Assembly: GCA_036362985.1 (NCBI GenBank)
Contig: JAYGXS010000003.1
Location: 72,070,486-72,134,485 of the forward strand
From: Ligula intestinalis
Lineage: Eukaryota > Platyhelminthes > Cestoda > Diphyllobothriidea > Diphyllobothriidae
Reading direction: 5' to 3'
DNA: 64,000 nucleotides
Shown: one piece after another, positions 57,221-64,000 of the stretch
Numbering within the stretch: the first letter of the stretch is position 1
How the letters are laid out: the number at the start of each line of letters is the position of its first letter
The notes under the pieces: model-generated
The model's database searches: none
Told to the model about the DNA's origin: nothing
What the model saw: the letters and a program-made list of their open reading frames with translations, nothing else
Translations under genes and position numbers: made by a program

Positions 57221-60200
57221 AACATGATTTGGGTGACCGAAGTAACGTGCTAGGCCTAAACGGCATTCATGTCTTGCATTTAAAAAATCTAATCAGTAGG
57301 TACGGACTGACTAGGCAGGACATGGTGAGGTGGGTCGAATTCTTCGAAACGCCACTCTCCCTGGGGCATCTTATGACCCACGCCTGGCCCACGTCCGATG
57401 GCCTCAAGCAAACAGCCATAAATCGCACTGGCATAACAGGTTGCTACAGAGAAAAAGGCCGTGGACACGGGGTAGTGGGGGGTGGATGAGGCCATTTGGC
57501 AGTGAGGTAGTAATAAAAATGGCTTTGATGTCGAAATGAAAATACATTAGGGAGAGAGGGCGCAAACAGGTTTGTTCGCTTTACTGTCTCTCTCTCTCTC
57601 TCTCTCCCTCTCTCTCTCTCTCCATTCGCACTTGCAAATTCGATTGGAAGACTGGAAGGGCTGTAACACAATTTTTTACCAGCCCACAACACTCCCTGCC
57701 AAGTGACCTAACCGTGATGGCATCTCACGTCAGATAAAAAAGTGACCCCGAGTAAGTGAGACAAATTGTGAGGCCAGGCCAGCCTGGTGCTGAATTCATT
57801 CCGGGACAAAACAGTTCCAGCTAATTCTCGCCGCAAAAGCACTCGAATAACGTTTGAAATCTAACAGCCTCTAAAACCACCCCATATGAACTTGCGCTGC
57901 CAGCTAAAACGTTTTAGTGTATGTGGTTATGAAAAGTTCGAGGTAAGCACAGGTGAACTGGTGGATGAAAAACAACTAAACTGTGACAGAATGTGTGGAA
58001 TAATCGGCAGAAAAATGTACACGCGCTATGAATCCAACGTTATGTATTAAAATTGGCTCGACCTCAGGAGGCAACACCGATGATAAATGGCATGCATAAG
58101 TGGGTCAACAAAAGTGGCTTTTTGTCCATCAATATTTTAAATAAGAAGGAATGAGTAAACCCTAGTAGACTGCTGGAAAAGTTGTTTCCTCTGTTCATTT
58201 TATGCTTACTTTTTGATTTACCACATTTGAGATGCATATCTATGTCTCACAACTTTTGAACGAAGAACTAAACGAACACTGTGAAACAGCGGAAAAGTAT
58301 GCATCCCTAGCACAGATATTAACCTCTTTTTCATTAAGAAGCTTGAAGGCCAGAATCTGACTAAGTTTGTAATCTCTGTGAGACTGGACAAGGGAAAGGG
58401 CAAGGCATTATTACGAGCAGTATCGAACCAAATATGCATTCAATTTAGGCATGCCTATTTATATAATGTCTGCTAGCCAGATAGAGAACGCCACGATGAT
58501 TGCGGAAAAAAACTTGTTTGGTCTGTAAGTCTACCGTACATAATTACTACACTATCAGGCTCAGTGAGTAAAAAAACGCGGGGTCCTTCTCTGCACTAAA
58601 ACCCTGTCCAATTGATATTAGGAGGCGAATTTTTCCGATTTGGGTGGCCAGTCAAATCAGAAAAATCTGCCAAAACACCTATGCAGTTAGAAATCCCTTA
58701 ACGAGCTAGCAGGCGTAGTAACCAAATACTCATTAGTCATTTGGTTAATTTAAGAAGAGCATATGAAGTATTGTGCATTTAATCACATAAAACGGGACAC
58801 CTAGCGTTCTTCGATCTCCTATGGACGTCTTTATTCTTACCAACAACTCCATAACTCAGTGAACAAGTGAATGTAACACTTTTTTCAATTCTTGTTCGCT
58901 GATTAATTTTTCCTCAATGGTTAGAATCACTTGGACAATTTCGTTCGTAGGCGAAGACGATGCCTGCGACAGTACGGAAACAACCGCAATATACGGGGAG
59001 CGCAACTGCCTACAAGTTAGACACATCGCGCAAAGAAAGCTTGTTTGCCTTCCAGTTTCTTTGAATTGCAACTGAGAGGTGATGCAGGGCAGCCTAAAAA
59101 ACTACATTGCCCCCTCCTTTTATCCACCAGAGTTTCGTTAAACAACAGTTGATCTTTCACTTTGAAAACTGGGCATCTTGTCAGGTTTCAACCGAATGAA
59201 GTTGCAAAATTTATAGGCGAACGCACAACTGGCCAAAATATGTCATGTCGTGCTTCTTGCCTTGTCTACATCGGGCTCTAATGTAGGAAACGCCGGAAAA
59301 GCGGGGGGGAGGAGGAGTTCAATTCAGCCGAGACGAAAGAAGTATCTAGGCTTTACGCTGCTCCAATTATTTCGATCGCTTGATTTATGCTACAATATTT
59401 GCTGGAGCTATTCCGCCAGCTCTGCGCTGATGTCCACCTGCAGATCGCTGTCGAATGATTTAACCTGCGTCTCGGAGGACAGTCAGTCAGTCACTGGGAT
59501 AACCCGGCTCCTCCTCTTCGGGGTTATGAGTAATCAGCAGTTGTTGTAACAGACCGTTAATGACCGTTAATAGTGAACTGTAACCCCCTTTTCGGAGTTT
59601 GGTTCGTGTGTCCAGGGTCCATAATGCATGTGCGTATATGGTACGAGCACGTGGGGGGGTTAGGTACGTTAGTCACTGAACCTACAACCACCTCCAGTCC
59701 ATTCAACCGTGCTTTTCTATTAGAACAGGGCGGAGAGAAAGAGAGAGATGTACTGGCAGGCAGGGTACACACTGCACAAAAAGTCAGCTATCCTGGCGTT
59801 AAGTTATCAGGACAGTAGGCAGGAAATGTCAGTTTTTATATGTTGGCCAGCTAATGCCGTCGTGGTGATGCAGTGCATAGAATGCACTCTGGCACACGTA
59901 CCATTCGGGAAAGTTCAGTGCCACTACCTTATGGGTTCTAGGCCATCTCAGCAAGCTGCAAGAACTCTATGCACGCTGACTTTGCAGTTCCACGTTAAAT
60001 TGCAACAATCACAGTCCATGTCTCCACCGAACAAATGAAATAATTCGGGAACTTCGGCAAGTAGTTAAAAGGCGTTATGATAAAAAAAATACAGAACGCC
60101 ACATGGTTGCAGCTTCTTAGTTTTAGGCGGTCATGCATAATTCTTGCGTGCATCTGAAAAAAAGAAGGAAGGAACTGGCAGAGCCTTATTCGTTAATTCA

Positions 60201-60729
60201 GGCTGTATATACTGTAATAAGGTAGACGGGATATCGACCTATCGAATCCAGCCTGTGCGATTGGCCTTTGACTGGTAGTTTACATCTGAAAAATAGGATA
60301 TCGGCTTTTTGATCGGACGGAAACACAGCTGGTAGCCCAATAAGCAATTACAACGTCTTCGCGGACGTCATACACGTATGCAGTCTCCGCAGAATACTAC
60401 AGCAGAGGTGATGAAAGAAGAGCCTCGACATAAAAGGCTTTGAATGAACCAGTATACTCGGTATTCATGGCGTACTGCAGAGGCGACATCAGTGTCCGAG
60501 CGGCTAAGTCATGGAGTTGGCTGACGAGCGCTTCCCTGGACGACAGTTTTACGATGATCACGTTGTTTCGGAGGCCCGGAGACAAGGCGCGTAAAAAAAG
60601 CATTACAAGAAAGCTCTGAAGATATCCCTCAAACGCATGCACACCAATCCTTTAAGCCGTCAAAACTTGGCCCAGAATCTACAGGCTTGGTATACTTCCA
60701 TGAACGATGGAAGTACAGCCTAGGAGGCC
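57221..60729. other. No gene recognised
   Basis: It contains a TC microsatellite (57587-57622). A minus-strand frame at 60397-60642 has a weak gag-like look (FLRALSPGLRNNVI) that I cannot confirm. Nothing else identified. Confidence 0.35.
57587..57622. repeat. TC dinucleotide microsatellite
   Basis: About 36 bp of TC repeat with one CC interruption. Confidence 0.95.
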
Positions 60730-61541
60730 CATCAAATAAAAATTATCTATTTTTACATGTTACGACAAAGATCATGCCTGATCTAGCCGGCCTCAATTAT
60801 GTCACGCCTCTCCACGCATGAAGATCCATGGTATCAGACCTGAAAAGCTCCACCCATGCTCTTCCCCAGCGACGTAGACCCAAAAGCGACGGTCCAATAA
60901 CGACTCCCATGTGTTTACGAAAGGTGTCGAGCCAAGTATTAAGTTGTCCATCTCTTCGACGTTTCCAGGTGGACTGTGGCGCCGGATCGAGGGCAGCATA
61001 ACAAAGCTCGTGAGGCAGACGACGACAGACGTGCCCAAACCACCTTAGTCGTCTACCTTGGATGGCTTCAGATATACTATCGATACTGTCGCAACGGGTG
61101 TGGACGGCCTCGTTTGAAATGAAGTCGGTATACTTCGCTCTAAGGATGGTCTTCAGACAGCGGTGGTCAAAAACCTCAAGAATTCGCTCATTTTCCACGC
61201 GCAAAGTCCAGCATTCACACCCATATAGGAGGACTGACCGGGCGGATGCACGGTACACGCGAACCTTCGTGACCATAGAAATATCGCTTCGGGTCCTTTG
61301 GCACTTTCGGAGGATTTTGAAAACCCGGCGAGCAGCATCGATTAGGGAGACAATGTCGTCCTTTCTCTGTCCATTTCACAGAGGCCTTGTCTAAGGTATT
61401 CAAAGCTGTCTGCTTCTTCAACTTGACGCCCATTAATCTTCAGGCATGCCTTCGCCTGGTCAGGGATGCAGCTCGAGAATAATTTTGTCTTCCCGATATT
61501 TATGACAAGTAAACCAACGTGGCGATCTCATTCACCCGTGA
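60730..61541 (-). pseudogene. LINE (RTE-like?) RT C-terminal half and 3' tail
   Basis: Read downward from about 61541: INIGKTKLFSSCIPDQAKA, INGRQVEEADSFEYLRQGLC (family ..G..L..V..F.YLG), a break, then KVRVYRASARSVLLYGCECW, the hallmark LYGCE.W box. It continues with VFDHRCLKTILRAKYTDFIS, QGRRLRWFGHVCRRLPHEL, WKRRRDGQLNTWLDTFRK and LLGLRRWGRAWVELFRSD, ending near 60800. The tail CGGCTAGATCAGGCATGATC follows. The last 160 codons are one uninterrupted frame; the upstream part is frameshifted near 61370-61390. It is the longest copy of this LINE in the window but still lacks the catalytic palm and endonuclease. Confidence 0.85.
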
Positions 61542-62269
61542 CACTATAGACCAAGGCTCGCAAGACAGGTGTGGCTCTCCTGATCATTCCATCTGCCTCT
61601 CTCAGATAAAATTGGAATGAGATACTTCAAATTTTCTGGTTTTGGTTTCTCCGACAAATAACTCCAAAGGCTTATCATACTCTCATTTACTTGGCTCTCG
61701 CTGAAATATATTTCCAAATATTTACTTTCTTGGCCCTGAGTCAAAATTTTCCCGACCCTTGCTATAGACTGTAGATCGCCAGAGCTTAGAGCATAGAAGA
61801 GATCCAAGCAACAAGGAACGCACGCATATCTGAAATACCACGAACCAACTGTTCGAATTCACAATATCTGTCAGTTCGACAGTCACATACAATGAGGAGG
61901 ATGGGCGCAGGAATAGGTTATACTGACAGCAGACTTGTACAGTATCCGCCGCCCTAAAAGTCTACCAAAATGTCTACGGTACCAACCGAGATTCAGTGCA
62001 CACATCGGATTCACCGGACGTCCTCGAACTTCGTGTAACTTCAGCATGACAAATCCCCTTACCACCTCGCAAAATACCACTGGCAGCACCAGCATTCCCG
62101 CCCACTATCACTACCCCCACCGCCCCTTTTACCAGCAATATGGAGACTCAGTTCTCAACTGCTCCCATTGCGACTGCAACCTCGAACGACGCGTCAGCCT
62201 GTTTGGTCATCACTTGCTAATTGGACGCGCTGCGACCGAACAACGGTGCCACAATCTCTAGCATAGACT
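61542..62269. other. Spacer between two LINE copies; one unassigned frame
   Basis: A minus-strand frame (61544-61825) encodes YACVPCCLDLFYALSSGDLQ and SLWSYLSEKPKPENLKYLIP. It reads like protein, but I know no family for it. Otherwise nothing. Confidence 0.35.
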
Positions 62270-62890
62270 CGTCGCTCCTATCTCCTCTGTCCACTCGCTC
62301 ACAGAAAATTCAGATACTATGTCGGCCGCTTCGTTCATTCGTCCGTTCTATCTCCACAAAGATCCACATGTACTGTGCATCTGTGCGGTCCGTTCTCCTA
62401 TATGGATGCGTATGTTGGGCTATGCGCGTGGAAGATGAACGGAAGCTGGAAGCTTTTGACCACTACTGTTTGAGGAGCATCCTTCGAGTGAAGTACACCG
62501 ACTTCGTCTCAAATGAGACAGTTCGTACTCGCTACGACAAAACCACAAAGATATCTCAGGCCATTCAGGAAAGACGACTGATCTGGTTTGGACACGTTCT
62601 TCTTCTACAACCTCAGGAGTTCAGTGCGGTTGCCCTCGACTTGAAACTGTAACCGAATTGGAAACGTCGAAGAAGGCTTCAACTCAAAACCTGGCTCGAC
62701 TCAGTCCGTTAGGACATGGAAGTGGTTCTTGGACCTTCGGTATTTGGTCTCCGGCGCTGGAAAAGAGACTGGGTACACTTCTCCAGATCCGCTGCCACCA
62801 ATTGTCACGCATGGAGACGCACCATCCGCGAAATCACCGAGACTGTCTAGATCAGGCATGATCACAGCCGTAACAAGTAAAACAAACAAG
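62270..62890 (+). pseudogene. LINE (RTE-like?) RT C-terminal end and 3' tail
   Basis: Another copy of the same LINE, pointing away from the 60.7-61.5 kb copy. It reads KIHMYCASVRSVLLYGCVCW, ERKLEAFDHYCLRSILRVKY, TDFVSNETVRTRYD, QERRLIWFGHVLLLQPQEF, a stop near 62650, then RLQLKTWLDSVR, another stop (62709-62711), then VFGLRRWKRDWVHFSRSAAT, and the tail CTAGATCAGGCATGATCACA with ACAAGTAAAACAAACAAGTA. At least two stops; 5' truncated. Confidence 0.83.
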
Positions 62891-63590
62891 TAAGGTATGC
62901 GGGAAAATGTGTGGTCAAATGGCATAGTCCAAAGAACCCTCATTACTAATCGTACTCGCACATAAAATCGATTCGATCACACATACGCGTTTATAGGACG
63001 ATTACCAACGGCAAATCAGAGGACCCAAACAAAACGCATCTAATATCATTTGCCGTTGTTAATATTAAGAACAGAAATTCGTACGTGAGTATGTACAACA
63101 CATTTACGTGATTAACGTGTGGTTTAGCGAGACATAGAGTATGTTAATTAGGGACCACGCCCAGTGGACTATTCTAGATTTATCAGCCACTGACTTCGAA
63201 CTTATTCGCCGCTGGCCAGACTCTACAGAGGATGAGGCCAATGCTAGGGACTACATCTTCACGGCAAATCAACGTACTTATCGTTATAATACATCAGACA
63301 TGTTTCAATCTACGACGACGCACTACCCCGCGTGGCTTAAAAAGTTACCAACCAATGGGGTAACCTGGACCTCCTCAGGACTGAAAGTCGGGCAGCAACA
63401 AGTCCTCCATGGCATTCTCACGTGTGTGCGATCCAAGACCATTCTTCTTAAATGCAGTCTGCTACGAGTGGAGCAGGGACTCGGTCGTTTGTAGCGGGCT
63501 TAGACGAAATACATAGCTTTAGTAAACACTACGACAAGGCCTCCTTCCGGTCTTCTTGAGTCTATCTTGCCATCGAAGAACTGAGGTTTG

Positions 63591-63630
<40 letters not shown>

Positions 63631-64000
63631 GTGAGTGAAATAGATGCTGCGCAAGCTTGCTTCCCCATTGAGGTGGCCAACTTTTGGATCGGTGGTGGAC
63701 GCCGTCGTTAGCTGTGCATGTGGGGTCTCACTGTCATGTAAGTAGAATACTAATAAGGCCTTATTCTTAAGGCAAACACACAGAAAAGACCGCAATGGTA
63801 TTGCATTGAAATAAACCACAATTAAATAAGCAACCAACCCTAGGCTGTGTGTCCCGAATGAAACAACAAGGTTTAGAACACACACGGTGCTCTGATGAAG
63901 ACTGGCGTCAATATTCCTGATTAGTATAGCAGCAACACGGAGCAACCGCTGAAAATAAAGCTACAAATACTGACATGCCGAGACGCAAAACAGAATCAAC
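62891..64000. other. No gene recognised
   Basis: A 117-codon frame at 63141-63494 (+) matches no family I know. A GA microsatellite lies at 63595-63627. Confidence 0.35.
63595..63627. repeat. GA dinucleotide microsatellite
   Basis: About 33 bp of GA repeat. Confidence 0.95.

Noticed and set aside
60397..60642. Gag-like minus-strand frame
   Set aside because: The resemblance is limited to a vague helical pattern; no zinc knuckle or neighbouring pol sequence supports it.
1..64000. CRISPR arrays, bacterial operons, prophage or plasmid features
   Set aside because: None seen. Spliced exons, tRNA-derived repeats, PLEs and LINEs show a nuclear eukaryotic genome.

Overview
This is a eukaryotic, repeat-dominated window, most likely from a parasitic flatworm (cestode or trematode). 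The inference rests on a dynein light chain of the LC8/tegumental type split after the codons for Asn-Phe-Gly, several decayed Penelope-like elements (PLEs), LINE remnants with flatworm-typical C-terminal RT sequence, tRNA-derived repeats, and an intron-rich, gene-poor layout. There are no operons, bacterial promoters or CRISPR arrays. Most open frames above 60 codons are chance frames or lie inside repeats.

Host genes. Two host genes are supported. (1) At 864-1060 (+) lies the first coding exon of an LC8-like dynein light chain; its second exon was not found. (2) Between about 50.2 and 54.5 kb on the minus strand lies the 3' part of an Ena/VASP (Enabled) gene. One exon carries a polyproline tract plus the two actin-binding EVH2 blocks (53999-54540). 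Another carries the tetramerisation coiled coil (50220-50362). A possible additional exon lies at 51549-51878. The EVH1 exons are not visible and may lie beyond 64 kb. The introns of this gene carry a MITE and two tRNA-derived repeats.

Mobile elements. 0-20 kb: tRNA-derived repeat copies (3.5, 9.3 and 16.5 kb), a MITE (7149-7732) with a fragment at 6.6 kb, a duplicated block (10.9-12.3 kb), a BEL/Pao-like integrase remnant (14.6-15.0 kb) and a PLE GIY-YIG remnant (15.1-15.6 kb). 20-32 kb: a GAT/GGT microsatellite, a second PLE GIY-YIG remnant (24.4-25.1 kb), a MITE with a nested 103-bp insertion (27106-27791), a nearly complete but broken PLE (27991-29985) and a 1-kb inverted repeat (30345-31331). 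32-45 kb: a Ty3/gypsy-like integrase remnant, a tRNA-derived repeat with head-to-tail and head-to-head junctions (36.2-36.6 kb), a LINE remnant (40.8-41.6 kb), a MITE (43547-44122) and a LINE 3' end (44.7-45.2 kb). 45-64 kb: a CpG-rich stretch at 48.25-48.85 kb, the Ena/VASP exons, a MITE at 53.0 kb, a second tRNA-derived repeat family (50.9, 54.6 and 54.9 kb) and two head-to-head LINE copies (60.7-62.9 kb).

The strongest new observations are the MITE family (four bounded copies, 8-bp target duplications, matching terminal inverted repeats), the 103-bp element nested in one of them with a perfect 10-bp target duplication, and the 299-bp tRNA-containing repeat that shows signs of head-to-tail multimerisation. 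All family assignments come from reading motifs by eye, with no database search.
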